A stretch of DNA of 64,000 nucleotides, from positions 434,001 through 498,000 of the forward strand of contig JACKNV010000001.1 of the NCBI GenBank assembly GCA_024234735.1, written 5' to 3'. The notes under the pieces were generated by a model. The model saw nothing but the letters and a program-made list of their open reading frames with translations. It was not told the DNA's origin and did no database searches. The position numbers and the translations under genes are program-made. The DNA is from Pseudomonadales bacterium (GTDB lineage Bacteria > Pseudomonadota > Gammaproteobacteria > Pseudomonadales > Halieaceae). Shown one piece after another: positions 16,976 to 26,784 of this stretch (position 1 is the first letter of the stretch; each line of letters starts with the position of its first letter).

Positions 16976-18442
16976 ATGGCGAGAAAACAAATACGTGTGG
17001 TAGTGCTGGGCGCCGGCATGGCGGGGATACTGGCTGGCATTAAGCTGAGGGAGGCCGGCATAGACGATGTGACAATTTATGAAAAGGCGGATCGTATTGG
17101 TGGTACCTGGCGTGAAAATACCTATCCGGGACTCACCTGTGACACGCCATCACACCACTACACCTATTCGTTTGCACGGAATCCCGACTGGTCCCGTTAT
17201 CTCCCGCCGGGCTGGGAGATTCAGCAGTATTTTGAGCAGGTTACCGAGCAATACGGACTGTACGACTGTATCAGGTTCAATGAGGAAGCGGTTCGTGCCG
17301 AATTTCTCGACAGCCGCTGGCAGCTGACTTTTAAGAGCGGGTTACAGGACAGCGCAGACCTTCTGATTGCAGCCACCGGCGTACTGCATGTTCCCAAGAT
17401 GCCCGCGATACCGGGTATTTCCGACTTTGAAGGGGCCATTTTTCATTCTGCCCGCTGGGATCACTCGGTTCCGCTGGACGGCAAGAAGATTGCTGTGGTC
17501 GGTAACGGCTCGACCGGTGTGCAGATCGTATCGGCGCTGGTGGAGAGAGCCTCGTTGCTGGAACACTACCAGCGCACGCCACAGTGGATCATGCCTGTGG
17601 ACAACACACCTTACACCGCGCAACAGCGCGCGGCATTCCAGGACCCGGAGGTACTGGAAGCGGAGATGGATTTCGAGAATTTCAACCACGCGGTGGACAT
17701 CTATACCCAGGCGATCATCGATGAACACTCCGAGGGGGCCACCTTCATGGCTGCCGAATGCCTGAAGAATCTGGAGCAAAGTGTCGCCGACCCGGAATTG
17801 CGCGAAAAACTGCGCCCCGATCACAAGCCCCTGTGCTACCGCCTGGTGTGGTCGCCGGATTTCTATAAGGCAATTCAGCATCCACATGCCGCACTTGTCA
17901 CCGAGGGAATCGAGCGTATAGAGGCCGCGGGTATACGAACCTGTGACGGGGTGTTGCACGAACTGGATGTGATTGCGCTGGCGACGGGCTTTCATGCCGA
18001 TGCGTTCATGCGGCCCATGAAAATCATCGGCCGTAACGGCGTGGATCTCGATGATGTGTGGGCAGACAGTCCGAAAGCCTATCTGGCTGTGAGCCTGCCC
18101 GACTTCCCCAATTTCTTCATGCTGAACGGCCCAAATGGCCCGGTGGGGAATTTCCCGTTAATCGCAATTGCGGAGCAGCAGTGGCGCTACATCTACCAGC
18201 TGGTCGCAAAGTTGCGTTCGGGTGAAGTAGACGAAATCAGCTGTACGCACCAAGCCATGGAGAGGTTCGAGGAAGAACGCGGTGCAGCCGCGAAAAAGAC
18301 GGTCTGGTACAACGGTGGCTGCCACAGCTGGTACCTGAACGCCCAGGGAGTCCCCGCCAGTTGGCCCTGGACGTATTCGAGATTCCTCGACGAGATGAAA
18401 GCGCCGAACTGGGAGGACTTCGAATGCGTGGGCAAAGCGTAA
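16976..18442 (+). CDS. Flavin-containing Baeyer-Villiger monooxygenase, short type
   Basis: This 488-residue enzyme has the FAD motif GAGMAG at residues 12-17, GGTWRENTYPG, the BVMO fingerprint FEGAIFHSARWD near residue 151 and the NADP motif GNGSTG. The frame is open back to an ATG at 16892. I place the start at 16976 because GAAGG lies just before it and the paralogue at 19790 begins at the same point. Unlike the long enzymes it has no N-terminal extension. It stands alone, followed by a hairpin and a convergent AraC gene. Cyclohexanone/phenylacetone-type chemistry is the family expectation; the true substrate is unknown. Confidence 0.9.
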   Translation: MARKQIRVVVLGAGMAGILAGIKLREAGIDDVTIYEKADRIGGTWRENTYPGLTCDTPSHHYTYSFARNPDWSRYLPPGWEIQQYFEQVTEQYGLYDCIRFNEEAVRAEFLDSRWQLTFKSGLQDSADLLIAATGVLHVPKMPAIPGISDFEGAIFHSARWDHSVPLDGKKIAVVGNGSTGVQIVSALVERASLLEHYQRTPQWIMPVDNTPYTAQQRAAFQDPEVLEAEMDFENFNHAVDIYTQAIIDEHSEGATFMAAECLKNLEQSVADPELREKLRPDHKPLCYRLVWSPDFYKAIQHPHAALVTEGIERIEAAGIRTCDGVLHELDVIALATGFHADAFMRPMKIIGRNGVDLDDVWADSPKAYLAVSLPDFPNFFMLNGPNGPVGNFPLIAIAEQQWRYIYQLVAKLRSGEVDEISCTHQAMERFEEERGAAAKKTVWYNGGCHSWYLNAQGVPASWPWTYSRFLDEMKAPNWEDFECVGKA

Positions 18443-18443
18443 G

Positions 18444-18486
18444 ACACATGAACATCAGCCCGTGACCCAGGCTGTGCTGAATGTGT
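18444..18486. terminator. Candidate hairpin between convergent BVMO and AraC genes
   Basis: ACACAT (18444-18449) pairs with ATGTGT (18481-18486), and inside it CAGCC (18456-18460) pairs with GGCTG (18470-18474). The whole structure fits the 56-base gap between convergent stops. There is no clear T run. Confidence 0.3.
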
Positions 18487-18498
18487 GGTTCGTATCTG

Positions 18499-19587
18499 CT
18501 ATCGGTTGCCGGTGAGCGGAACCCGTGAGATGGAACGCATCTGCAGGCGGTTCCCGGAACCGCCCTGGTGTGTTGTGCCCCGGTGGGCTTCCCGCCATGT
18601 GGTCGGGGCTGTACCCGTCCATTGCCTGAATGCCCGCCGGAAGGCACCGGCGTCGCTGAATCCCAGGCGGCTCGAGATGTCCGAGATCGTCATGTCGGTG
18701 TGCCTGAGCCAATAGTGGGCGCTGTCCTGGAGACAGGACTCACGTAAATCGCGAAACGAGGTGCCCGACTCCGTGAGGCGCCGGCGAAAAGTCGACAGGC
18801 TCAGCCCCAGCGCGGTGGCCAGCTGTATCTGGGTGGGGATACCCGTTCCCTGCCGCAACGACGCCGACAGCAGCGAAACCACCTGCTCCGCCAGGGTGCG
18901 CCGGGTGTCCTCAAACACGGCGCATGGGAAAACCGTGAAGAATTCATTGAACTCTGCCGAAGTCCGGATGACCGGTAATCGCAGGATGTCCGCCGGGAAT
19001 TCCATGACATAACCATTGCCGCCGGACAGCACCGGCGCTTTGAAAAGCTGCAGAAATGGGAGCACATCCTCCCGCTCTACGGGGCCGATGCCGACCTGCA
19101 TCAACTGCAGGTCCACCCCCACCAGCCACTGGAATAGCTGGCGGAAGGCAAACAGCCCGGTGATGTCGACCAGGCTGCTGGCGGTGGTCGGGTTGTTGCG
19201 CAGCGAATCCAGGCAAAACGATGCCATGTTGCGATTGATGCGAAGCTCAATGCGACCCGCGCGCGGATAGAGTGTCTCGCAGTACCGGGCGCATAACTGC
19301 ATCGCTTCTTCCAGGGAACACGCGGACAGGGCGCAGCGGCACATCAACTCGACCTCGGCGCGCGCCATCGCCGGGTGTTGGTCCCCTTCAGCGCAGTGGG
19401 CGTCCAGCAGTTGCACCACCTCGAGGTACCACAGGGTGAAGGTCCTGATCGACGTGGGCTCGGCGCCGGGCGAGGGAATTCCAGCCAGTTCAAGCTCGCG
19501 ACGCAGGAGCTCCACCAGTGGACCAATGGCGAGCTCCACTGCCGACCTTATCGGGGAACTTTGGAAGGGCATGTCATTCTGGGTCAT
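18499..19587 (-). CDS. AraC-family transcriptional regulator
   Basis: The 362-residue protein has an N-terminal arabinose-binding-like regulatory domain of the OruR/ArgR type. The C-terminal AraC DNA-binding domain has two helix-turn-helices, the first in LATALGLSLSTFRRRL and the second in TISDISSRLGFSDAGAFRRA, followed by the standard F..W.G..P..WR ending. It is divergent from the short BVMO at 19790, and the intervening 202 bases hold a strong dyad, so it very likely controls that BVMO operon. An activator responding to the substrate is the family norm. Confidence 0.88.
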   Translation of the reverse strand: MTQNDMPFQSSPIRSAVELAIGPLVELLRRELELAGIPSPGAEPTSIRTFTLWYLEVVQLLDAHCAEGDQHPAMARAEVELMCRCALSACSLEEAMQLCARYCETLYPRAGRIELRINRNMASFCLDSLRNNPTTASSLVDITGLFAFRQLFQWLVGVDLQLMQVGIGPVEREDVLPFLQLFKAPVLSGGNGYVMEFPADILRLPVIRTSAEFNEFFTVFPCAVFEDTRRTLAEQVVSLLSASLRQGTGIPTQIQLATALGLSLSTFRRRLTESGTSFRDLRESCLQDSAHYWLRHTDMTISDISSRLGFSDAGAFRRAFRQWTGTAPTTWREAHRGTTHQGGSGNRLQMRSISRVPLTGNR

Positions 19588-19621
19588 CTGCTGCCTGTTG
19601 CAGGCAATGGTACAGGCTGGT

Positions 19622-19640
19622 GGACATATTAGATATGTCC
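19622..19640. promoter_or_regulatory. Strong dyad GGACATAT-N3-ATATGTCC between AraC and BVMO genes
   Basis: GGACATAT (19622-19629) and ATATGTCC (19633-19640) are perfect 8-bp inverted repeats with a TAG spacer, 34 bases upstream of the AraC start. AraC proteins more often bind direct repeats, so this could be an autoregulatory site or the site of another dimeric regulator. Confidence 0.45.
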
Positions 19641-19789
19641 GATGAACATTAAAGGGCGTGGATGGTGAACTTCGCCGTTGTGGTTTGCTGGATCTTTTTG
19701 ATAGGTATCCTGACTATTATCGTTATGCATCACGCTCGCTGGTTGAGGTAAGCTTGTCGGGTTTTTTCACTGATCCAGGGGAAATCATC

Positions 19790-21259
19790 GTGTCACAAAG
19801 AAACCTCAAGGTCGTGGTCATCGGCGCCGGGATGGCCGGTATCCTGGCGGGCATCAAGTTGCAGGAGGCCGGTGTCAAGGACATCACGATTTATGAAAAG
19901 GCTGACCGTATCGGCGGCACATGGCGGGAGAATACCTATCCGGGCCTTACCTGCGACGTACCATCGCACCATTACACGTTCACCTTCGAGCGCAATCCCG
20001 ACTGGACACGCCACCTGCCACCCGGTGCGGAAATACAGGCCTATTTCGAGAAAGTCACTGCCAAGTACGGGGTGGATCGGCTGATCCGGTTCAATGAAGA
20101 GGCGACCCGGGCGGAGTATCGCGAGGGCCGCTGGCAGCTGGACTTTGCCAGCGGCCATGCCGACAGCGCCGACGTGCTGATCAGCGCCACCGGGGTGTTG
20201 CACCATCCCAGTTATCCCGACATCCCCGGGATGTCGGATTTCCAGGGCAATCTGTTCCACAGCGCGCGCTGGGACCACTCGGTTCCCCTTGACGGCAAGC
20301 GCATCGGTGTCATTGGCACCGGCTCCACAGGGGTGCAGATCGTGTCCGCGCTCGCCGGTCGCGCCGCGCTCCTGGAACACTACGTGCGCACTCCCCAGTG
20401 GATCATGCCAGTGGAAAACGGATTTTTCTCGGAGGAGCAACGGGCAGCGTTTCGCGACCCGGAAGTGCTGGAAAAGGCGATGGATTTCGCGGGCTATAAC
20501 GCGAAGGTGGACGCCTATACACAGGCCATCATCGATGACCAGTCAGAAGGCGCCAAGGGCTTGGCTGCGGCCTGCCTGCAAAACCTGGAGGAGAGCGTCA
20601 GCGACCCGGTGCTGCGGGAAAAGCTGCGCCCCACACACAAACCCCTGTGCAAACGCCTGATCTTCTCCCCGGATTACTACCAGGCGATCCAGCGCCCCGG
20701 GGCCGAACTGGTGACCGAAGCAATCGACTGCATCGAAGCCAGCGGTATTCGCACCCGGGACGGCCAGCTGCACGAGCTCGACATCATCGTCCTGGCGACG
20801 GGTTTTCATGCCGATGCGTTCATGCGACCGATGCAGATCACGGGCCGCAACGGCACCACCCTGGAAACCGTGTGGGCGGACCACCCCAAGGCCTACCTGG
20901 CCATCACCATGCCGGATTTTCCCAACTTCTTCATGCTGAACGGCCCGAACGGCCCGGTGGGCAATTTTTCGCTGATCGATATCGCGGAACACCAATGGCA
21001 TTATATCGGTCAATTGCTCGACAGGTTGCGCAGCGGTGAGGCGGACGAGATCTGCTGTACCCGCCAGGCCCTGGCGAAGTTTGAAGTGGATCGCACCGAG
21101 GCGGCGAAGAAGACGGTCTGGTTTCACGGTGGTTGTCACAGCTGGTACCTCGACAGCCGTGGTGTACCCGCGAGCTGGCCCTGGGCCTACTCGCGCTTCG
21201 TAAAGGAAATGGAAGCACCGCGGTGGGAGGACATGGAGTGCGTGTCCCACGCCTCCTGA
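19790..21259 (+). CDS. Flavin-containing Baeyer-Villiger monooxygenase, short type (paralogue)
   Basis: This 489-residue enzyme closely parallels the one at 16976 over its full length. It has the FAD motif GAGMAG, GGTWRENTYPGLTCD, the fingerprint FQGNLFHSARWD and GTGSTG. The open frame extends to 19658, but AGGGGA (19777-19782) sits 7 bases before a GTG at 19790, which also matches the paralogue's start. It heads a plus-strand run with a GH3 beta-glucosidase, a WS/DGAT enzyme and an esterase. A one-mismatch operator copy, TTATGCATCA, lies at 19723-19732. Substrate unknown; the sugar hydrolase next door hints at a glycoside aglycone. Confidence 0.9.
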   Translation: MSQRNLKVVVIGAGMAGILAGIKLQEAGVKDITIYEKADRIGGTWRENTYPGLTCDVPSHHYTFTFERNPDWTRHLPPGAEIQAYFEKVTAKYGVDRLIRFNEEATRAEYREGRWQLDFASGHADSADVLISATGVLHHPSYPDIPGMSDFQGNLFHSARWDHSVPLDGKRIGVIGTGSTGVQIVSALAGRAALLEHYVRTPQWIMPVENGFFSEEQRAAFRDPEVLEKAMDFAGYNAKVDAYTQAIIDDQSEGAKGLAAACLQNLEESVSDPVLREKLRPTHKPLCKRLIFSPDYYQAIQRPGAELVTEAIDCIEASGIRTRDGQLHELDIIVLATGFHADAFMRPMQITGRNGTTLETVWADHPKAYLAITMPDFPNFFMLNGPNGPVGNFSLIDIAEHQWHYIGQLLDRLRSGEADEICCTRQALAKFEVDRTEAAKKTVWFHGGCHSWYLDSRGVPASWPWAYSRFVKEMEAPRWEDMECVSHAS

Positions 21260-21355
21260 CCACCCCGGCGGCGGAAGGCGACCGGCGGCGACTAGCCGTG
21301 ACTATAAAGGCCGCGGGGGGCGCTCGTCTCCCGGCCGCGGCGGAACAATAAGACG

Positions 21356-23797
21356 ATGACGAACGAAGCGGAAATTCAGGCGTTGCTGGCAGCGCTGGAC
21401 CTGCAGGAAAAAGCCGCCCTGTGCTCGGGGCGGGATTTCTGGTTCCTGCCCGGTATCGAGCGCCTGGATCTGCCCGCGATCATGCTCACCGACGGTCCCC
21501 ATGGTGTGCGCAAGCAAACCGGTTCGAGTGATCACGTCGGCCTGGCGGAGAGTGTGCCCGCCACCTGCTTTCCCACAGCCTCGGGCCTGGCGAGCAGCTG
21601 GAATCGGGAACTGCTGGAGCGCATTGGCCAGGCGCTCGGCCGGGAGTGTCGCCGGGAGAGGGTCAGCGTCCTGCTCGGCCCGGGAGTGAACCTCAAGCGC
21701 AATCCCCTGGGTGGTCGCAATTTCGAGTACTTTTCCGAGGATCCGTTCCTGTCCGGCCAACTGGCAACCGCGTGGATCCAGGGCGTACAGTCCCAGGGAG
21801 TAGGCGCCTGCCTGAAACACTTCGCCGTGAATAACCACGAAACGGGCCGCATGGTAGTGGATGCGGTGGTTGACGAACGCACCCTGAGGGAGCTGTACCT
21901 GGCCGCTTTTGAATCCGCTGTGCGCGATGCCGCGCCGTGGACGGTGATGTGTGCCTACAACAAGGTCAACGGCACCTACCTGGCGGAGCACCGCCAGCTA
22001 TTGACCGACGTCCTGCGCCGGGAATGGGGTTTCGACGGCGCGGTGGTCAGCGACTGGGGAGCGGTGAGCGACCGGGTAGCCGGAATCGCCACCGGCCTTG
22101 ATCTGGAGATGCCCTCCAGCGGCGGCGTGAATACGCGACGAATCCTCGACGCCGTGCGCGAAGGCACCCTGGCTCCAGCCGAGCTCGACACGGTGGTAGC
22201 CCGGGTGCTCGAACTGATCCTGAAGTCCCGCGAGTCGCTGCGAGCGGCTCCGGCGTGTTCCCTGGATGCCCACCACGACCTGGCCCGTACGGCGGCAGAA
22301 GAGGCCTGCGTATTGTTGAAAAACGACGGCCATCTGCTGCCCCTGGCCACCCAGGGATCGCTCGCGGTGATCGGTGCCCTGGCGCAGGATACGCGCTACC
22401 AGGGCAGCGGCAGCTCACAGATTCGTCCCACGCGACTGGAGCAACCGTTGCAGGAGATCGAGGCACTGCTGGGTGAGGGGGCGACGCTGGGGTATGCGCC
22501 CGGGTATGCGCTGGAGGGGCAGGGGGACAGTGCGCTGATTCGCGAGGCGCTGGCACTGGCCTGGGCCAGTGACCGGGTGGTGCTGTTCCTCGGGTTGCCG
22601 CCGGCCTGTGAATCCGAGGGTTTCGATCGCGACTCGCTGGACCTGCCGGTCGCGCAGCTGGAACTGGTGAAGGCGCTGGCCCCGGTCTATGACCGGCTGG
22701 TGGTCGTGCTGCAGAACGGCGCCCCGGTAGCGCTCCCTTTTGCCGGCGCGGTCCCGGCCATTGTGGAAGCCTACCTCGGTGGCCAGGCGGGGGCATCGGC
22801 CATCGCCAACATCCTGTTCGGGCGGGCCAATCCGGGCGGCAAACTGGCGGAGACATTCCCCGTTAGCAGCGCAGACGTGGCCGGCAACGCCTGGTTTCCC
22901 GGAGCGCTGCGGCAGAGTCAGTACCGGGAAGGGCCCTGGGTAGGCTACCGCTATTTTGACACCGCGAGGGTGCCGGTGGCGTTCCCGTTCGGCCACGGCC
23001 TGTCCTACACGCACTTCGAATACGGTAACCTGGTCGTTACCGGCCGTGGCGCCGCTGCCGACTCGGCGCTGGTGATGGCGGAGGGTGACTCGGTCACTGT
23101 CGAATTCACCGTGACCAATACCGGCTCCCGGGACGGAGCCGAGGTCGCCCAGTTGTACGTCGGCCAGCATGCCGGGTCGGTGCCTCGTCCGCGGCGGGAA
23201 TTGAAGGGCTTCGAGAAGGTGTTCCTGGGGGTGGGGGAGTCCAAGGTGATCCGTTTATCGCTGGACTTTCGCGCTTTTGCCTTCTGGTGTGTCCGCCGGC
23301 GCCGATGGGTAGTGGAATGCGACAGCTACCATATCGATATCGGGAGCTCTGTGGCGGATATCCGCCTGCAGTCCACTGTGCAACTCGAGACGGCTGATCC
23401 GGTGTCGGTGCGGGAGCCTGCCCTGGCAGCCTACTTTGAACCGGCAGCCCGCGATTTCGACGATGCGGCCTTTGCGGCCATGCTGGGACATCCGCTTCCC
23501 GCTGCTGTCCCCGAACGCCCGTTCCACTTGAATTCGACGCTGGGCGAGGTGGGCAGTACGTGGCTTGGACGAAAGTTACAGCAGCTCATGAGAAGCCAGG
23601 CCATGCAGGCAGCGGGCGATGACCCGGGGGAAAGCAGCCAGCGCATGATGGACGCGGTCATTGCCGAGATGCCTTTGCGTAACCTGGTGACCATGAGCCA
23701 GGGCAAGCTGAGCCCCGCGCTCATGCGTGCCATGATTCACATGATGAACGGCCACTGGGGCAAGTTGCTGCGCAACGCTCCGGTGGGGTTTCGCTAG
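21356..23797 (+). CDS. Glycoside hydrolase family 3 beta-glucosidase
   Basis: The 813-residue protein has the GH3 order: a TIM-barrel domain with LTDGPHGVR and KHFAVNNHETGR, an alpha/beta sandwich domain, then a fibronectin-III-like domain (NTGSRDGAEVAQLYVG, RELKGFEKV). The nucleophile is D233 in VVSDWGA. A helical tail of about 130 residues follows (PLRNLVTMSQGKLSP), seen in cytoplasmic GH3 enzymes. There is no signal peptide, so it acts inside the cell on a substrate already imported. It follows the short BVMO by 96 bases. Beta-glucosidase is the most likely activity; beta-xylosidase or related activities cannot be excluded. Confidence 0.87.
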   Translation: MTNEAEIQALLAALDLQEKAALCSGRDFWFLPGIERLDLPAIMLTDGPHGVRKQTGSSDHVGLAESVPATCFPTASGLASSWNRELLERIGQALGRECRRERVSVLLGPGVNLKRNPLGGRNFEYFSEDPFLSGQLATAWIQGVQSQGVGACLKHFAVNNHETGRMVVDAVVDERTLRELYLAAFESAVRDAAPWTVMCAYNKVNGTYLAEHRQLLTDVLRREWGFDGAVVSDWGAVSDRVAGIATGLDLEMPSSGGVNTRRILDAVREGTLAPAELDTVVARVLELILKSRESLRAAPACSLDAHHDLARTAAEEACVLLKNDGHLLPLATQGSLAVIGALAQDTRYQGSGSSQIRPTRLEQPLQEIEALLGEGATLGYAPGYALEGQGDSALIREALALAWASDRVVLFLGLPPACESEGFDRDSLDLPVAQLELVKALAPVYDRLVVVLQNGAPVALPFAGAVPAIVEAYLGGQAGASAIANILFGRANPGGKLAETFPVSSADVAGNAWFPGALRQSQYREGPWVGYRYFDTARVPVAFPFGHGLSYTHFEYGNLVVTGRGAAADSALVMAEGDSVTVEFTVTNTGSRDGAEVAQLYVGQHAGSVPRPRRELKGFEKVFLGVGESKVIRLSLDFRAFAFWCVRRRRWVVECDSYHIDIGSSVADIRLQSTVQLETADPVSVREPALAAYFEPAARDFDDAAFAAMLGHPLPAAVPERPFHLNSTLGEVGSTWLGRKLQQLMRSQAMQAAGDDPGESSQRMMDAVIAEMPLRNLVTMSQGKLSPALMRAMIHMMNGHWGKLLRNAPVGFR

Positions 23798-23855
23798 GGG
23801 CGGATTCCAAGGGGCTGCCCACCGGATACGATATTTTCCACATCGAGGCGACGCT

Positions 23856-25409
23856 ATGCAGAAAACAAGGCAACTCACCCCCCAGGACGTCATGTTTATC
23901 GCGGGCGAGTCGGACCGTATCTACCAGCACACTGGAGCCCTGGTGCTGCTCGACAGCAACGCCTGCCCGGGGTTCTGCTACGAGGTATACCGCGATTATA
24001 TGTCGGAGCGTATCGGGCAGATTCCGCATTTTCGCTGGAAATTGCATGAGGTACCGCTGGGGCTGGATTTGCCCTATTGGGTGGAAGACGAGCAGTTCAG
24101 TTTCGATCGCCATATCAGGCGTATCGCAGTGCCTTCCCCGGGAGACAGGCGAGCATTGAGTGAACTGGTGGGATATCTCTACAGCAGGCACCTGGATCGC
24201 AGCAGGCCCCTGTGGGAGCTGTGGTTCATCGAGGGGCTAGAAGGCAACGGATTCGCAGTCTTCCAGAAGCTGCATCACTGCATGATGGACGGCCAGGCGG
24301 CGGAGCGGCTAGCCGAGATCATGGGGGATTTCGCCCCGAACGCGCCACCCAGGGAACTTGATCCGGCCATTCGCGAAGCTCGGCCGGGTGTGCTGCCCGA
24401 CCCCTGGCAGGAATCCGGTAATACCCTCACGCACCTCTCCCGGCTGCCATTGAAGTTCGGCAGGGAGGTGGCCGGCGTGCTCAGTTCCCGGCTGCAACGG
24501 CGCCTGACCGGAAAGCGCAAGGCAGTGGGAAAAAAACCGCCGGCGCCACCGACTCCCTTCAATGTCGATATAGGCAGTGAACGGGAATTCGTGTTTGGAT
24601 CCCTGCCCCTGGAGGATATCAAACGCGTGAAGGAACACTTCGGTTGTACAGTCAACGACGTCGTGCTCGCCCTGGTCGGCAGCGCAATGCGCGACTACCT
24701 GCTGGCGCGAGACGAACTGCCGGACGCCTCCCTGCGCGCTGCCATGGCTGTCTCCATGCGTTCGAAGGATGACGAGGAACTGGGCAACAAGGTCAGTTCG
24801 ACCTCGGTGACCCTCGGCACCGACCTGTCCGACTTTGCCGCGCGACTGCGTGCCATCAATGCGGAGACGGGAGCGGCCGCCAGTGAGGTCCGGGCCGGGG
24901 GGCGGGGCCCCATGGAGATCCTGCAGCTGTTCCCGCCGCTGGTGCTCAACCTGCTGTTCAGCGGCGTTAAGGCCGAACAGGTGCTGAATATGATGGGCGC
25001 CAACGTGATTGTTTCGAATATGCGGGGCAGCGCTCGCCCCATCTACATGGCCGGCGCTCGCATGGCCACGATGTACCCCATGTCCATCATCTCGCCGGGT
25101 GTCGCTATTAACGTCACCTGCCTGAGTTACGCGGGCAATGTCGATTTCGGTATCACTATAGACCCTGTGCTGGTTCCGCAGGCGTGGAGCCTCATCGACG
25201 GGCTGGAGCAGGCGCTGGGGCAGTATCTGACCCTCGCCGGAGGCAGGTCCGGCCGGCGGCGGCAGGCCGCGGGCAGCAAGCCCGCTGCCCCGGTGGCGAA
25301 AAAACGGTCGCGGCGAAAAGGGGAAGGTACTGCCACGCAGGCCCGGGCCCCAGGAGCCCGTTCACGGGGGGCGCAGCGCCGGCGCAAGAAACCCGAATCG
25401 GAGGGTTGA
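23856..25409 (+). CDS. WS/DGAT-family O-acyltransferase
   Basis: This 517-residue protein belongs to the wax ester synthase/diacylglycerol acyltransferase family, which esterifies alcohols or diacylglycerol with acyl-CoA. The catalytic motif HHxxxDG is intact as HHCMMDG at residues 140-146. The second conserved block appears as GCTVNDVVLALVG near residue 270, and NVTCLSYAGNVDFGI matches the C-terminal block. The last 45 residues are a Lys/Arg-rich tail (KKRSRRKGE, RRRKKPESEG), probably for membrane or lipid-droplet contact. It is co-directional with the GH3 gene (58-base gap). It may make storage lipid or acylate a product of this pathway. Confidence 0.87.
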   Translation: MQKTRQLTPQDVMFIAGESDRIYQHTGALVLLDSNACPGFCYEVYRDYMSERIGQIPHFRWKLHEVPLGLDLPYWVEDEQFSFDRHIRRIAVPSPGDRRALSELVGYLYSRHLDRSRPLWELWFIEGLEGNGFAVFQKLHHCMMDGQAAERLAEIMGDFAPNAPPRELDPAIREARPGVLPDPWQESGNTLTHLSRLPLKFGREVAGVLSSRLQRRLTGKRKAVGKKPPAPPTPFNVDIGSEREFVFGSLPLEDIKRVKEHFGCTVNDVVLALVGSAMRDYLLARDELPDASLRAAMAVSMRSKDDEELGNKVSSTSVTLGTDLSDFAARLRAINAETGAAASEVRAGGRGPMEILQLFPPLVLNLLFSGVKAEQVLNMMGANVIVSNMRGSARPIYMAGARMATMYPMSIISPGVAINVTCLSYAGNVDFGITIDPVLVPQAWSLIDGLEQALGQYLTLAGGRSGRRRQAAGSKPAAPVAKKRSRRKGEGTATQARAPGARSRGAQRRRKKPESEG

Positions 25410-25530
25410 GCCGGGTGTCCGGTCGCAAACCGGCGCGGCGCGGGGGGGGTGCTGCGGCGACCCGTCGGAGCAGCACCTGCCCCGCATCTGACCAGCCTGG
25501 GCTCAGGTGCCGGCGGGAGATGGCGCACAG

Positions 25531-26784
25531 ATGAACTGGCCGGTGCTGTACTGTGCTCTCGGCATGCTGAGCCTCTGGTGTACCGCGTGCTCCATTGCCA
25601 GGGTGCGCCGAATCTACGCCCTGGTGCTCCTCTATTACCCCAGTGCCTGGCTCTGGGGCGACCTGGCGCTGATCCATTTGCTGTGGCAGCTGTCGTTGAC
25701 CGTGGTCGCTGGCTCTGCCGGTGTATTGTCGAATCCTGTGGCGTGGGGTGGGCTGGCCCTGTTCGGGCTGTCCTGGATTGGCCTGGTGTATCTGCATATC
25801 CAGGCGATGGATACCGGCGTCGTGCTCGACGAAGCGCTACGGCGGGGCCTGGGCAAGGATTTTACCGGGAGCGTTCCGGCGGACCGTCAGTGGGCCCTCG
25901 CGGATGCGATCCACTCGCGGCATTGGCTACATCCTGTACGGTTCCGGCGTCAGGGCGTGCAGGTGCAACGTGATATCAGCTACGGCGACGCCGGCAAGCG
26001 CAATCTTCTCGATATCTACCATCCAGCGCGCTCGTCAGCAGGCGGATCGCCGGTATTGCTCCAGGTTCACGGCGGTGGCTGGATGACCGGCAGCAAGCGC
26101 CACCAGGGTCTGCCCCTTGTGTATCACATGGCCGAGCGCGGTTGGCTATGCGTCGCCATCAACTACCGGCTGAGCCCCCGCTGGGCCTTCCCGGCACACA
26201 TAATCGATATCAAGCGGGCAATCGCCTGGATCAGGCAGCATATCCACGAGTACGGTGGCAATCCGGAATTCATTGCCATTACCGGAGGCTCTGCGGGCGG
26301 CCACCTCAGCGCCCTCGCCGCACTGACGCCGAATCTCGCCCAGTGGCAGCCAGGATTCGAGCAGGTCGATACCACGCTGCAGGCAGCGGTACCCTGCTAC
26401 GGGACCTACGATTTAACCGATCGCTACAGGATACGGCGCAGCAGGTTGGCCGAATCCATGCTGGCGCGCAACATCATGCAGTGCAGCCTGCGGGACCATC
26501 CCGATCGCTGGAGGGAAGCCTCGCCGCTCGATCACCTGGGTGCAGCTGCTCCGCCGATGTTCGTGATCCACGGTACGCACGATGTCCTGTTGTGGAGCGA
26601 GGAGACACGAAAGTTCGTCGCCGCATTGCGAGAACTGGCCACTGAACCCGTCGTCTACGGTGAACTACCGGGCGCGCAGCATGCCTTCGACATGTTTCAT
26701 TCAGTGCGCACCGAGCACACTATCCACGCCGTCGGCCGGTTTCTGGAGTGGAGTCATGCCAGGTTCTGCCGCAACCGCCCGTGA
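25531..26784 (+). CDS. Membrane-anchored alpha/beta hydrolase (HSL-type esterase)
   Basis: The 417-residue enzyme starts with two or three membrane segments within about the first 90 residues. A cytoplasmic or membrane-facing alpha/beta hydrolase domain follows. The oxyanion motif HGGG is at residues 180-183, the nucleophile S254 lies in GGSAGGH, and D351 (HGTHDV) and H384 (GAQHAFD) complete the triad. A GTG at 25507 is in frame, but I prefer the ATG at 25531 as it has a GGGAGA site about 12 bases upstream. It ends exactly where the convergent gene ends. Hydrolysis of the ester made by the neighbouring BVMO is a reasonable inference. Confidence 0.85.
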   Translation: MNWPVLYCALGMLSLWCTACSIARVRRIYALVLLYYPSAWLWGDLALIHLLWQLSLTVVAGSAGVLSNPVAWGGLALFGLSWIGLVYLHIQAMDTGVVLDEALRRGLGKDFTGSVPADRQWALADAIHSRHWLHPVRFRRQGVQVQRDISYGDAGKRNLLDIYHPARSSAGGSPVLLQVHGGGWMTGSKRHQGLPLVYHMAERGWLCVAINYRLSPRWAFPAHIIDIKRAIAWIRQHIHEYGGNPEFIAITGGSAGGHLSALAALTPNLAQWQPGFEQVDTTLQAAVPCYGTYDLTDRYRIRRSRLAESMLARNIMQCSLRDHPDRWREASPLDHLGAAAPPMFVIHGTHDVLLWSEETRKFVAALRELATEPVVYGELPGAQHAFDMFHSVRTEHTIHAVGRFLEWSHARFCRNRP

